Origin: Rhizobium sp. AQ_MP
Lineage (GTDB): Bacteria; Pseudomonadota; Alphaproteobacteria; Rhizobiales; Rhizobiaceae
NCBI RefSeq assembly: GCF_014237835.1
Contig: NZ_JACJVI010000009.1
Location: forward strand, 62,001 to 126,000
DNA: 64,000 nucleotides
Reading direction: 5' to 3'
The notes beneath the pieces are model-generated. The model was not told the origin of the DNA. It saw only the letters and a list, made by a program, of their open reading frames with translations, and made no database searches. Shown piece after piece: positions 34,609-47,811 of the stretch. Numbering within the stretch: position 1 is the stretch's first letter; every line of letters starts with the position of its first letter. The translations under genes were made by a program, and so were the position numbers.

Positions 34609-37302
34609 TCAGGCCGTGCGTTGCCATCGATCGTCGCGGTTGGATCTATGCGCCCGCGCGAAGTCGACGAAGGCCTCGGGGCTCATGGGGCGCGCCAGGG
34701 CGTAGCCCTGCAGTGTGTTGCAGCCCAGGTCACGCAGGATCGCCGCGTGTTCCATCGTCTCGACGCCTTCTGCAACGATCCCAATCCCGAAAGAATGGCC
34801 GATATCGACGATCGAACTGATCAGGCGCCGCTGCGTCGGATTGGCGACGATCGGGGCAATCAACTGGCGATCGATCTTAAGCCGGCTCGGCGACAGCTTG
34901 AGGAGCGAGAGGATGGAGGCGTAGCCAGTGCCGAAATCATCGATTTCGATTGAGATGCCGCGGTCGCGAATTCGCTTCAGGCTTTCTGCAACCGCATCGG
35001 CCTTGTCGTCGAAGGAAATCGATTCCAGCAGTTCGAAGGACAGGCTGCCAGGCTTGATCGCGAGCCTGCCGAGATGGTCGAGCAGCTTGTCCTCGAACAG
35101 GCGTTGGGCGGAGATGTTGACCGACACATGCTCGATGCCGAGCCCCTCCGACTGCCAGCGGCCGAGTTCGGTCAGGGCCTGATCGAGAATGCTTGCATCG
35201 ATCTGGGCAACAACGTTGAGATTTTCGGCGATTTCGAGAAAGGCGTTTGGCGCGAGAACGCCCTTTTCGGGATGGCGCCATCTCGCGAGCGCTTCCACAC
35301 CATTGATCTCAAGCGTGCGCGCATCGAACTGCGGCTGGTAGTATGCAATGAATTCGCTATCTTGCAGGGAACGCAAAATGGCATCGGCCGTGGTCTTAAT
35401 GTTGATCGTGCGGGCGCGAAGATGATCATTGAAGCGTTCGACCCGGTTGCGGCCACGGCGTTTGGCTTCGTAGAGGGCGATGTCCGCATTAACGAGGAGC
35501 TGGTCGGCGGTCAGCTCTGGCTCGACCCTGTCGGCGATACCGATCGATGCACCGACACGGCACTCGTGCCCGTGGTACAAGATGGGGCGGTTGACGGCTG
35601 AGATCAGGTTCAAGCCCATCGCCTCGTAGCCATCGGAAAAATTGCAACCCTGGCAGACGATGACGAATTCGTCGCCACCGATCCGCGCGACAAAATCGCA
35701 TTCGCCGACCATGCCCCGCAGTTCCTGCGCGACATGGCGAAGAATGGCGTCGCCGGCACCGTGGCCGAGCGTGTCGTTGATTTCCTTGAAGCGATCCAGG
35801 TCCATGTGGAGAACAGTCAGCCTCGCGCCTGGCCGATCGGCGGCGGCCACCAGGGCTTCAAGGCGCTGGTCGAGATAGCGGCGATTGGGCAGACCTGTCA
35901 GGGCATCGTGCAGCGAGTTGAATTCCATCCGCTGCCGCGCGCTTTCCAGCTCCTCGTTGCGCCGCGCCGTTTCATGCTGGGCGTCCCTCAGGTGTTCCTG
36001 CAGCGAGACGTCTGCGCTAACATCCCAGTTAACGCCGAGAACCTTCGTTCGCCCCGTTTCATCGCGCGATGCGATGCCGACCGTGCGGATGTGACGGATC
36101 TCGTCTCCATGGCGGACGATCCGGAACTGTGTTTCATAAGGCTCGTTTTTTTCGATGGCAGTTCCCAGAGCTTGTAGGGTGTGAGGCAAATCTTCTGGGT
36201 AGACGCAGGCTTCCCAAACAGCGTAGCTGGTCTTTACATCGAGGGGTATCCCATACAGCTGGTACATGCGCTCGTCCCAGGCGAGATCGCCCGACGCGGT
36301 GTCGAGCTCCCAGATCCCAATCCTGGATGCTTCGAGCGCCAGACCGAGCCGATGCGATACCGCTGTCAATTCTTGCTCGCGTTGCCTGAGTGCCGCATAA
36401 TTGCGCTGCCTCTCCCGCATCAGCCTGGCAACCCAGATGACGCTTCCGGCGATCAGCGCGGACATGGCGGTGATCATGCTGCGGATCAGCATGTCGGGGC
36501 GGCTCATCTGGTGCCAACCCTCCTTGGGCACGGCCGAAATGGACCACTGCTTGTTACCGACATTCACGCTCATGGTGACTGGGTCGTCGGCGAGGACACG
36601 ATTGTCACCATAGATCAGAGTCCGGTTACCCGTCTGCCGAATGTCGTCGGTGATGGTGACGGCGAGTGGCAGATCTGGTGCTCGAAGGCCGCTGTCTTCA
36701 TAGATCCTGGCGACATCGACAACACCCGCCAGGCCGCCCCAAAAAACCTGCTTGCCCTCGTCAGTGGTCACATTCACCGGCAAGGTTACGATGAGGCCCA
36801 TATCGCCATTTTTGATTGGCAACGGGCCGCTGATGACCGTCTGGCCCTCTTCGCGCAACTGGCGCGCCTTCTCCTCGCCATTCGGCGGCGGAAGAACCCC
36901 TTGGCCGATCAAGTTTTTGTTGTCTTCGTACGGGTGCACGAAACTCATGGTGAGGTTGGGCGCGGCGGCGACGTTTCCGATCTGGGACGGTATCGACAGG
37001 AGGCTGGATGCCAGCGCATCGAAACGCTTCTGGGTCAAGGAGGGCTCGTTGGCAATCACCGCCGCCATGCCCTGTAGAAGCTTTATGTTTGCGTTGATTT
37101 CGGCTTCAAGCCTGGCGCGGATGAGCCCCAGGTCTTCTTCAACCGCATTTCGTGCCGCCTCGCGGCTCAAACGCTGCTGCTGAAGGTCCGCATACAGGCC
37201 AGAGATGGCGACGCCGACCAGGAAGATGGCGCTGGGAACGAGGATCTGCAGGCGCGAACGCAGGTTCGAGCCATTCTCCGTGCTTTTGTTCTTGATCGCC
37301 AT
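34609..37302 (-). CDS. CHASE-PAS-GGDEF-EAL cyclic-di-GMP signalling protein
   Basis: 897 residues. A membrane anchor (about 21-38), a periplasmic CHASE domain to about 270, a second helix near 275-293, a PAS domain (LEASRIGIWELDTASG...) from about 320, and GGDEF and EAL domains follow. The GGDEF loop is intact (RIGGDEF), but the RxxD inhibitory site is degenerate (GECD). The EAL motif (VEALARW), the DDFGTG loop, SRLKIDR and AEGVET are intact, so both activities are plausible. It probably senses an external ligand through CHASE and sets cyclic di-GMP. It separates the two halves of the pyrimidine region without obvious functional link. Confidence 0.93.
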   Translation of the reverse strand: MAIKNKSTENGSNLRSRLQILVPSAIFLVGVAISGLYADLQQQRLSREAARNAVEEDLGLIRARLEAEINANIKLLQGMAAVIANEPSLTQKRFDALASSLLSIPSQIGNVAAAPNLTMSFVHPYEDNKNLIGQGVLPPPNGEEKARQLREEGQTVISGPLPIKNGDMGLIVTLPVNVTTDEGKQVFWGGLAGVVDVARIYEDSGLRAPDLPLAVTITDDIRQTGNRTLIYGDNRVLADDPVTMSVNVGNKQWSISAVPKEGWHQMSRPDMLIRSMITAMSALIAGSVIWVARLMRERQRNYAALRQREQELTAVSHRLGLALEASRIGIWELDTASGDLAWDERMYQLYGIPLDVKTSYAVWEACVYPEDLPHTLQALGTAIEKNEPYETQFRIVRHGDEIRHIRTVGIASRDETGRTKVLGVNWDVSADVSLQEHLRDAQHETARRNEELESARQRMEFNSLHDALTGLPNRRYLDQRLEALVAAADRPGARLTVLHMDLDRFKEINDTLGHGAGDAILRHVAQELRGMVGECDFVARIGGDEFVIVCQGCNFSDGYEAMGLNLISAVNRPILYHGHECRVGASIGIADRVEPELTADQLLVNADIALYEAKRRGRNRVERFNDHLRARTINIKTTADAILRSLQDSEFIAYYQPQFDARTLEINGVEALARWRHPEKGVLAPNAFLEIAENLNVVAQIDASILDQALTELGRWQSEGLGIEHVSVNISAQRLFEDKLLDHLGRLAIKPGSLSFELLESISFDDKADAVAESLKRIRDRGISIEIDDFGTGYASILSLLKLSPSRLKIDRQLIAPIVANPTQRRLISSIVDIGHSFGIGIVAEGVETMEHAAILRDLGCNTLQGYALARPMSPEAFVDFARAHRSNRDDRWQRTA

Positions 37303-37421
37303 GGTCTCCTCGCCCGGCTGGCCGACCTGACGAAAGCGGCCGGGCTGGGCGGCCGCAAGGGTGGAGTATAGCGCTAAATAAATTCTGAAGGGGCGAAAGA
37401 AAGTGGGGATTTTTGTTGCGG

Positions 37422-37452
37422 CAAACAGAATCCGGCCCGCGTGCGGGCCGGA
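37422..37452 (-). terminator. Terminator after preA
   Basis: A 10-bp perfect stem (TCCGGCCCGC / GCGGGCCGGA, 37431-37452) is followed on the minus strand by the T-rich TTCTGTTTG. It starts 16 bp after the preA stop. Confidence 0.8.
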
Positions 37453-37467
37453 GTTGCTTGATCGAGA

Positions 37468-38781
37468 CTATTCCGCGGCCTGAACAGCCATCGGATTGTT
37501 CGGATGGGTCGTCCAGTTGGCGTAGTTGGGGTCGACCGGCTTGCCGGTGCGCTGGTCGATCGTGCCAGGTTCAAGGCCGACCATGGTGATGCAGTTCTCG
37601 ACCGGACAGACGTTGACGCAGAGATTGCAGCCGACGCATTCGTCTTCCATCACCTCGAACTTCCTGACGCCATCGACGATGCTGGTGATCGCCTGGTGCG
37701 AGGTGTCCTCGCAGGCGATGTGGCAGCGACCGCACTTGATGCAGGCATCCTGATCGATATGGGCCTTGGCCACATAGTTGAGGTTCAGGTACTTCCAGTC
37801 GGTGACATTCGGGACAGCGCGGCCACAGATGTCGTCTAGGCTCTGATGGCCCTTGGCATCCATCCAGTTGTTAAGGCCGGTGATCATTTCCTGGACGATC
37901 TTGAAGCCATAGGTCATGGCCGCCGTGCAGACCTGCACGTTGCCCGCACCGAGTGCCAGGAATTCGGCTGCATCCCGCCAGGTGGTGACACCGCCGATGC
38001 CGGAGATCGGCAGGCCATAGGTTTCCGGATCGCGGGCGATTTCGGAGACCATGTTCAGCGCGATCGGCTTGACCGCCGGGCCGCAATAGCCGCCATGGCT
38101 GCCTTTGCCGCCAATGCTGGGGTTCGGCGAGAAGTTGTCGAGATCGACCGAAACGATAGAGTTGATCGTGTTGATCAGCGATACGGCATCGGTGCCGCCG
38201 CGCTTGGCGGCGCGGGCCGGGTTGCGGATGTCGGTGATGTTGGGTGTCAGCTTGGTGATGACCGGCATGCGGGTGTATTGCTTGCACCAGCGCACGACCA
38301 TCTCGATGTATTCCGGCACCTGACCGACGGCAGACCCCATGCCACGTTCGGACATGCCGTGCGGACAGCCGAAGTTGAGCTCGATGCCATCAGCGCCGGT
38401 TTCTTCGACCAGCGGCAGGATCGCCTTCCACTCTTCCTCGACGCAAGGCACCATGATCGAGGCGACGAGCGCGCGATCCGGCCAGTTCTTCTTGACCATC
38501 TTCATCTCCTGCAGGTTCACCTGCAGGGGACGGTCGGTGATCAGTTCGATGTTGTTGAGGCCAAGGAGCCTGCGGTCTGCGCCCCAGATTGCGCCATAGC
38601 GCGGGCCGTTGACGTTGACGACCGGCGGGCCTTCCGAGCCCAACGTCTTCCAGACGACGCCGCCCCAGCCCGCCTTGAAGGCGCGCTCGACGTTGTAGGC
38701 CTTGTCGGTCGGCGGGGCAGATGCCAGCCAGAAGGGGTTTGGCGACTTGATGCCGACGAAGTTGTTGCGAAGATCAGCCAT
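37468..38781 (-). CDS. preA: NAD-dependent dihydropyrimidine dehydrogenase subunit PreA
   Basis: 437 residues. A dihydroorotate-dehydrogenase-like FMN barrel (IKSPNPFWLASAPPTDKAYN, ELNFGCPHGMSERGMG) is followed by a C-terminal ferredoxin domain with two 4Fe-4S motifs, CIKCGRCHIAC (about residue 345) and CVGCNLCVNVCP (about 379). It reduces uracil and thymine to the dihydro forms with PreT, the first catabolic step. It follows preT by 27 bp on the same strand and is closed by a terminator. Confidence 0.95.
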   Translation of the reverse strand: MADLRNNFVGIKSPNPFWLASAPPTDKAYNVERAFKAGWGGVVWKTLGSEGPPVVNVNGPRYGAIWGADRRLLGLNNIELITDRPLQVNLQEMKMVKKNWPDRALVASIMVPCVEEEWKAILPLVEETGADGIELNFGCPHGMSERGMGSAVGQVPEYIEMVVRWCKQYTRMPVITKLTPNITDIRNPARAAKRGGTDAVSLINTINSIVSVDLDNFSPNPSIGGKGSHGGYCGPAVKPIALNMVSEIARDPETYGLPISGIGGVTTWRDAAEFLALGAGNVQVCTAAMTYGFKIVQEMITGLNNWMDAKGHQSLDDICGRAVPNVTDWKYLNLNYVAKAHIDQDACIKCGRCHIACEDTSHQAITSIVDGVRKFEVMEDECVGCNLCVNVCPVENCITMVGLEPGTIDQRTGKPVDPNYANWTTHPNNPMAVQAAE

Positions 38782-38808
38782 TGTTCAAATCCTCTCGAAG
38801 CGGGTGCG

Positions 38809-40170
38809 TCATGCGACTGCGGTCACGCCCGCCGTTGAAACGGCGAGAGAGCGGTTGATGCTTTCGGCCGCGTCACGGCCCATGGCGACGGCGGAGACCG
38901 TCAGGTCCTGGCCTCCGAAGGCGCAGTCGCCGCCGGCCCAGACACCCGGGATCGAGGTGCGACCTTCGGCGTCGATGGCGATCTTGCCGCCTTCGAGCTT
39001 CAGACCATCCAGACCCTGGCCGTCGAGCTTCTGGCCAATCGCGACCAGGATCTGGTCCGCCTTGATCTCGGTCGTGTGGCCGGTGCCCTTCATCAGGCCG
39101 TTTTCGAGGTGGGTGTATTCGAAGGTGATCGCAGAGCAGTGCCCGCCATGATGGGCCACTTCCTTCGGCTGCAGCCAATGGCGGATGTGAACACCCTTCG
39201 AGGTCGCGAGATCCTGCTCGAACTCGGAGGCGTTCATGTGTTCCTTGCCGCGGCGGTAGCAGATGGTGACGTTTTCCGCGCCGAGAAGCTTGGCCTGGAC
39301 TGCCGCATCGATCGCAGTCATGCCGCCGCCGATGACGACAACGTCTCGGCCGACCGGAACGTCTGCCTTGCTGTCGGCCTGACGTAGATTGGCGATGAAT
39401 TCGACCGCGTCGACGACACCGTTGATCTTGGCGCCCGGGATGTTCAGCCCGTTGACGTTGCCGAGGCCGGCACCGATGAAGACGGCGTCATGCTTGGCCT
39501 GGAGTTCGGCGAGGGTGAAATCACGCCCCATCATCTGGCCGTCGAGAACATCGATGTTGCCGAGCGACAGGATGTAGTCGACTTCCTTCTGGGCGAAATC
39601 GTTCGGCGTCTTGTAGGCGGCGATGCCGTATTCGTTGAGGCCGCCGGCCTTTTCGCGGGCTTCGTAGACGGTAACCCGGTGGCCGTGCATGGCCAGCCGA
39701 TGGGCGGCCGCAAGACCTGCCGGGCCTGCGCCGATGATGCCCACCGTGCGACCGGTCGAGGCGGCCGGACGGTAGAACTGGCGGCCTTCCTCGATGGCAA
39801 TGTCGGTGGCGTAACGTTGCAGGCGCCCGATTTCGACAGGGCGCTCTTCCGCCGTGTTGCGCACGCAGGCCTCTTCGCAGAGCGTTTCAGTCGGACAGAC
39901 GCGGGCGCACATGCCGCCGAGAATGTTCTGGTCGAAGATGGTCTTTGCCGCGCCGATCGGATTGCCAGTCGATATCTGCCGGATGAACATCGGGATATCG
40001 ATGGCGGTGGGACAGGCCGTCATGCAGGGCGCGTCGTGACAGAAGTAACATCTGTCGGACGCAACGAGTGCCTCGTGGTCGCCAAGGCGGGGATGCAGGT
40101 CTGAGAAATTCTTTGCATAATCGGCAGCGTCAAGCCGCCCGGCCTTGAGGCCCGGTTCCAGTCTTCGCAT
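38809..40170 (-). CDS. preT: NAD-dependent dihydropyrimidine dehydrogenase subunit PreT
   Basis: 453 residues, GltD-like. An N-terminal cysteine-rich iron-sulfur region (CYFCHDAPCMTACP and GGMCARVCPTETLCEEAC) is followed by an FAD site, GIIGAGPAGLAAAHRL (about 144), and an NAD site, VVVIGGGMTAIDAA (about 277). It passes electrons from NADH to PreA. It is the first gene of the preT-preA operon. A RutR-like palindrome lies 59 bp upstream of the ATG. Confidence 0.95.
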   Translation of the reverse strand: MRRLEPGLKAGRLDAADYAKNFSDLHPRLGDHEALVASDRCYFCHDAPCMTACPTAIDIPMFIRQISTGNPIGAAKTIFDQNILGGMCARVCPTETLCEEACVRNTAEERPVEIGRLQRYATDIAIEEGRQFYRPAASTGRTVGIIGAGPAGLAAAHRLAMHGHRVTVYEAREKAGGLNEYGIAAYKTPNDFAQKEVDYILSLGNIDVLDGQMMGRDFTLAELQAKHDAVFIGAGLGNVNGLNIPGAKINGVVDAVEFIANLRQADSKADVPVGRDVVVIGGGMTAIDAAVQAKLLGAENVTICYRRGKEHMNASEFEQDLATSKGVHIRHWLQPKEVAHHGGHCSAITFEYTHLENGLMKGTGHTTEIKADQILVAIGQKLDGQGLDGLKLEGGKIAIDAEGRTSIPGVWAGGDCAFGGQDLTVSAVAMGRDAAESINRSLAVSTAGVTAVA

Positions 40171-40228
40171 CGCAGTTCCCTCTTTTGTATTCGAAGCGAT
40201 GCGGGGAAGCGTAACTCAGGATCAAACT

Positions 40229-40244
40229 TTTATCAAACGGTAAA
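40229..40244. promoter_or_regulatory. RutR-like palindrome upstream of preT
   Basis: On the minus strand the sequence reads TTTACCGTTTGATAAA. It shares 12 of 16 positions with the predicted operator at 32081-32096 and has the same TTxAxC-N4-palindrome layout. Its position before preT fits repression or activation by RutR. Confidence 0.5.
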
Positions 40245-40456
40245 AATTTGGATTTTGTGCCTCAGATGCCCTGAGAATCCGAGAAAGTTGACCCTTGCCG
40301 AACCCAAGACGGCGATCGTTGGGCGCCGGTTTGCGGCGCCAGAAAACATGACTTAAATCTTCAACTATATACTTTACTCCTTTTGTCATGTTTTGTATGC
40401 CTTTCTGGACGGGCGCAGTTGAGCAGCCTCAGGACGGATTCGGGAGTGATCACAGC

Positions 40457-40852
40457 ATGGCGAAGAAAAAAAAGCAGGCGTCGCGACAGTTAGCCGGCGA
40501 AAGTTCGCAGCGGGATAACGTACTGAAATCCAACGCAGAAGTTCGCAGTTTTCTGTATGTCGGTGGCCGCGACTGCCAGGTTGCGCATCTCAGACAGATC
40601 GCCAGCAATTTTGGTGCGGAACTAATCCACCATGATGGGGGTTTACGTGAAGCGGTATCGCGTATCGACACGGTGCTTCCCTCCGTCGACTGCGTTTTCT
40701 GCCCAATCGACTGTATCAGCCACGATGCGTGCCTGCGCGTGAAGAGCGGTTGTAAGAAGTTTGGAAAGACCTTCATTCCGCTGCGAAACGGCTCGAAATC
40801 CAGTCTCGAGCGCGCATTGCAGACACTGAATGAAAGGAATTCGGACGGATGA
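40457..40852 (+). CDS. DUF2325 protein
   Basis: 131 residues. A Lys-rich start (MAKKKKQASRQ) is followed by VRSFLYVGGRDCQVAHLRQIA, HHDGGLREA and VDCVFCPIDCISHDACLRVK, the DUF2325 pattern with a nucleotide-binding-like GGR loop and conserved cysteines. Some relatives occur near nitrogen-fixation or iron-sulfur genes; the function is unknown. The ATG at 40457 is preferred over 40388. It overlaps the next small gene by 4 nt. Confidence 0.75.
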   Translation: MAKKKKQASRQLAGESSQRDNVLKSNAEVRSFLYVGGRDCQVAHLRQIASNFGAELIHHDGGLREAVSRIDTVLPSVDCVFCPIDCISHDACLRVKSGCKKFGKTFIPLRNGSKSSLERALQTLNERNSDG

Positions 40853-41115
40853 GCAGAGACGGTTTCGAAAAGGGTGGCATTGGCTCGTTCCACGAGCTTG
40901 CACGTCAGCGCGGCGAGGGGCTTCTGCCCGAGCTTGCCGAGGCCATGTTGCAACGCTCGCTGGAGAGTGAAGTGACGAGTTGCAATATCATCACTTTGCC
41001 GGGCTTGCACGAACGCAAATCCGCCACCATGTACTACGCAGTCAACCGGGCCCCCGCCCTTGTCATAGACTTTCCCGCTCCGAGATGGCAGCGGAACGCC
41101 AACGCCAGATCGTAG
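40849..41115 (+). CDS. Hypothetical small protein coupled to DUF2325
   Basis: 88 residues, not recognised. It starts within the last codons of the DUF2325 gene (ATGA overlap), which supports a real, coupled gene. It is mostly polar, with the helical segment GLLPELAEAMLQRSLESE and a basic C-terminus. No signal peptide or membrane helix. Confidence 0.55.
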   Translation: MSRDGFEKGGIGSFHELARQRGEGLLPELAEAMLQRSLESEVTSCNIITLPGLHERKSATMYYAVNRAPALVIDFPAPRWQRNANARS

Positions 41116-41161
41116 ACGTTTCGCAATAAAGTCTCATGCGGGAAGCAGAGGAACTTTCCGC

Positions 41162-41557
41162 ATGAACGCCCAGCAACCCTTTGCGACAACGATCCTCAAC
41201 GCAGTGCCGATCCTCCCCTCGCTGGATTTCACCGAAACCCGCAATTTCTACGTCGATGCCCTAGGCTTCGAAGACGTCGGTTATGATGGGCTGGACTATC
41301 TTGTTGTCCGGCGCGGCGGCATGGAGCTGCATTTCTGGCTCAGTGACGACCCGGTCCAGTGCCAGAACAGTTCCGTGTTTTTCCGTGCCACGGCGCCGGC
41401 GGAGATCTATCGTGATTTCTGCAGCCGCGGCATCGAAGCCATCCGTCCGGCCGATGATGCTGGCGAGTGCGGTGGCGGCGTTCGCTTCCATATCCGAGAC
41501 CCCCACGGAAATCTGCTGATGTTCGGCGGTGCCGGTCAACCGACTGTTGCTCACTGA
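41162..41557 (+). CDS. VOC-superfamily protein (glyoxalase/bleomycin-resistance-like)
   Basis: 131 residues. Its two beta-alpha-beta-beta-beta modules have PILPSLDFTETRNFYVDALGF at the start and FHIRDPHGNLLMFGG at the end, matching the bleomycin-resistance-protein subgroup that binds ligands without a catalytic metal. A role in drug sequestration is possible but unproven. It converges with the DUF423 gene. Confidence 0.82.
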   Translation: MNAQQPFATTILNAVPILPSLDFTETRNFYVDALGFEDVGYDGLDYLVVRRGGMELHFWLSDDPVQCQNSSVFFRATAPAEIYRDFCSRGIEAIRPADDAGECGGGVRFHIRDPHGNLLMFGGAGQPTVAH

Positions 41558-41605
41558 CATCAATATCAAGGCTTTGCCGCGTCGGGTTGCTGCTCCTGTG
41601 GAGCT

Positions 41606-41971
41606 TCAATCCGGTCGCGGCATGATTGCGCCTGCCGCCACGGTCAGCCAGGAAGCGATCAGTGTCAGGCCGCCTGTCGGCGCCGCCATGGGGAACAGGC
41701 CGGATCCCAGGAAGTGACGGGCGACCAGATCGCCAGCAAACAGGGCCGTACCGATCGTCATGCCGAGGGCAGCGAGCGTCGAGAAGCGAAGACGGCCTGC
41801 GGCAAGCGACAGGGCGATCAGAGCCGGCGCATGGGCGAGGCAGATCGTCGAGGCCGGGCGCAAGAGGGCTTCGCCGCCGGCATGGCTGGCCGCTGCCGCA
41901 AGGCCCACACCGGCTGCGCCAATCAAGCCCGCTGCCAGGGCCGCCCAGCGATTGGATGCCATCCCGGCCAT
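41606..41971 (-). CDS. DUF423 membrane protein
   Basis: 121 residues with four hydrophobic helices. The pattern GLIGAAGVGLAAAASHAGGE, LAHAPALIALSLA and FPMAAPTGGLTLIASWL is that of DUF423 (YgdD-like). Function unknown. The ATG at 41971 lies 4 bp after the truncated hemoglobin stop, so they form an operon. Confidence 0.85.
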   Translation of the reverse strand: MAGMASNRWAALAAGLIGAAGVGLAAAASHAGGEALLRPASTICLAHAPALIALSLAAGRLRFSTLAALGMTIGTALFAGDLVARHFLGSGLFPMAAPTGGLTLIASWLTVAAGAIMPRPD

Positions 41972-41975
41972 CGGC

Positions 41976-42365
41976 TTACTCCTTGTTCTGCATGTGAAAG
42001 GCGAGCTTTTCGATCGGCGGCCAGATGATCTCCCGCAGTTTCGGATGCTCGACCGTTTCGTCCAGTGCGCGACGGAAGCACAAAAGCCATTCGTCGCGCT
42101 CGAGCGGCCCGATCTCGGCGACGAAATGGCGCCGCCGCAGCATTGGATGGCCGCGTTTCTGCATGTAGATCGGCGGTCCGCCAAGATAGCCGGTCAGGTA
42201 CTCGTAGAATTTCTCCTCGCTGCCCGAGAGATCCGGCGGATGCACGGCCCGGCAATGGGCAGCCTCCGGCAGCGTATCCATCAGTTCGTAAAAGCGTCGC
42301 GTCAGCGCCTTGACGGTCGGATCGCCGCCAATCGCTTCGTAAAGGGTAATGGTCTCGTCGCTCAT
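41976..42365 (-). CDS. Group II truncated hemoglobin
   Basis: 129 residues. The 2-on-2 globin pattern shows LYEAIGGDPTVKALTRRFYE, the PPxYMQKRGHPMLRRRHF stretch with the proximal His and the Trp of group II at RDEWLLCF. It likely binds oxygen or nitric oxide. The start is the ATG at 42365; longer frames upstream lack similarity. It precedes the DUF423 gene closely. Confidence 0.88.
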   Translation of the reverse strand: MSDETITLYEAIGGDPTVKALTRRFYELMDTLPEAAHCRAVHPPDLSGSEEKFYEYLTGYLGGPPIYMQKRGHPMLRRRHFVAEIGPLERDEWLLCFRRALDETVEHPKLREIIWPPIEKLAFHMQNKE

Positions 42366-42534
42366 GCTGTCGTCCTCGAATGAGGTCTTTTCGCCCTTCC
42401 GAAGCCGCATGGCAACCGGCGAGCCGTGCCCGTGGCAATCGAGCGCAGCAACGATGCCGCTGTGCAACAAAAGCAGAGGACAGCTGGGTCTCGACATGCC
42501 ATAAGGGCGCCGAATTCCAGCAGGCGCCTTGTCC

Positions 42535-44157
<1,623 letters not shown>

Positions 44158-44182
44158 ACGTCTCTCATCCATGAAGCGAAAA

Positions 44183-44216
44183 GCCCGAGGATCGGCAGCG
44201 ATCCTCGGGCTTTTTT
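44183..44216 (+). terminator. Rho-independent terminator after the ABC-F gene
   Basis: An 11-bp stem, GCCCGAGGATC / GATCCTCGGGC, with a 6-nt loop is followed by six T. Four A precede it closely (CGAAAAGCCC), so it may also stop transcripts from galE coming the other way. Confidence 0.93.
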
Positions 44217-44238
44217 GATGGTCGGGTTGAGGTCGACC

Positions 44239-45228
44239 TCAGGCCGAATGGCCGTTGAAGCTGGAATGCCATTTCCAGGCCGTACGGATGATGTCGTCGA
44301 TTCCCAGCTTAGGGTCCCAGCCCAGCACCTCGCGGGCGAGTGCATTGCTGGCGACGAGGCCGGGCGGATCGCCTGGGCGCCGTTCGGTGCGCTTGACCGG
44401 CATGGGTCGGCCGGAGACTCTTTCGATGGCCGAGATCAGCTCCTTGACGGTCGTGCCGTTGCCGGTGCCGAGGTTGATGGCGATCGTCTCGCCCCCCTGA
44501 AGCAGATAATCGACCGCCCTCACATGCGCATCGGCAAGGTCGTTGACGTGGATATAGTCGCGGATGCAGGTGCCGTCGCGGGTGTCATAGTCCTCGCCGA
44601 AGATCGAGAAGAACTCACGGCGCCCGAGTGCCGTTTCGATGGCGAGCGGAATGGCGTGAGTCTCGGGTGAGTGCCACTCGCCGATCCGGCCTTCGAAGTC
44701 GGCTCCGGCGGCGTTGAAATAGCGCAGCATGACGGAGCGCATGCGGCCGCAGAGGTTCAGGTCACCCAGCGCCTGTTCGACGATATGCTTGGTGCGGCCA
44801 TAAGGGTTGATCGGCTTCTGGCCATGCTTCTCGTCGAGCGGCAGATATTCGGGCGCACCATAAGTGGCGCAGGTCGAGGAGAAGACGAAGTTGCGGATGT
44901 CGGCATCGCTCAGGCACTGAAGGAGGCTGAGCGTACCCGAGACGTTGACGTCGTAGAAGTGTTCCGGCTCTTTGAAGGACTGGCCGACCTCGATCAGACC
45001 GGCGAAATGCATCGCTGCCTTCGGTTGGTATTTGGCCAGCACTTCCTTCAGCCGCGCCTTGTCCCGGATATCACCCTGTTCGGCCGGGCCCCATTTGACG
45101 AATTCCGGATGGCCCGAGGTGAAGTTGTCGTAGACGACAGGCAGATAACCGCGCTCGGAAAGGGCAAGGCAAGTGTGCGAGCCGATATAGCCGGCGCCGC
45201 CGACGACGAGGATGGGTGTGGCAGTCAT
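44239..45228 (-). CDS. galE: UDP-glucose 4-epimerase
   Basis: 329-residue short-chain dehydrogenase-type epimerase interconverting UDP-glucose and UDP-galactose. The NAD site is GGAGYIGSH at the N-terminus, the catalytic Ser/Thr region is FSSTCATYG, and the YGRTK motif holds the Tyr-Lys pair. It is the last gene of the five-gene minus-strand glycosylation operon and follows glf by 14 bp. Together, GalE and Glf make UDP-galactofuranose from UDP-glucose. Confidence 0.95.
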   Translation of the reverse strand: MTATPILVVGGAGYIGSHTCLALSERGYLPVVYDNFTSGHPEFVKWGPAEQGDIRDKARLKEVLAKYQPKAAMHFAGLIEVGQSFKEPEHFYDVNVSGTLSLLQCLSDADIRNFVFSSTCATYGAPEYLPLDEKHGQKPINPYGRTKHIVEQALGDLNLCGRMRSVMLRYFNAAGADFEGRIGEWHSPETHAIPLAIETALGRREFFSIFGEDYDTRDGTCIRDYIHVNDLADAHVRAVDYLLQGGETIAINLGTGNGTTVKELISAIERVSGRPMPVKRTERRPGDPPGLVASNALAREVLGWDPKLGIDDIIRTAWKWHSSFNGHSA

Positions 45229-45242
45229 GAAAGCTTCCCTGG

Positions 45243-47766
<2,524 letters not shown>

Positions 47767-47811
47767 GAATTCCTCTGGGCGATCAGCGGCGATGGAAGGA
47801 CTGGTGCGGAA

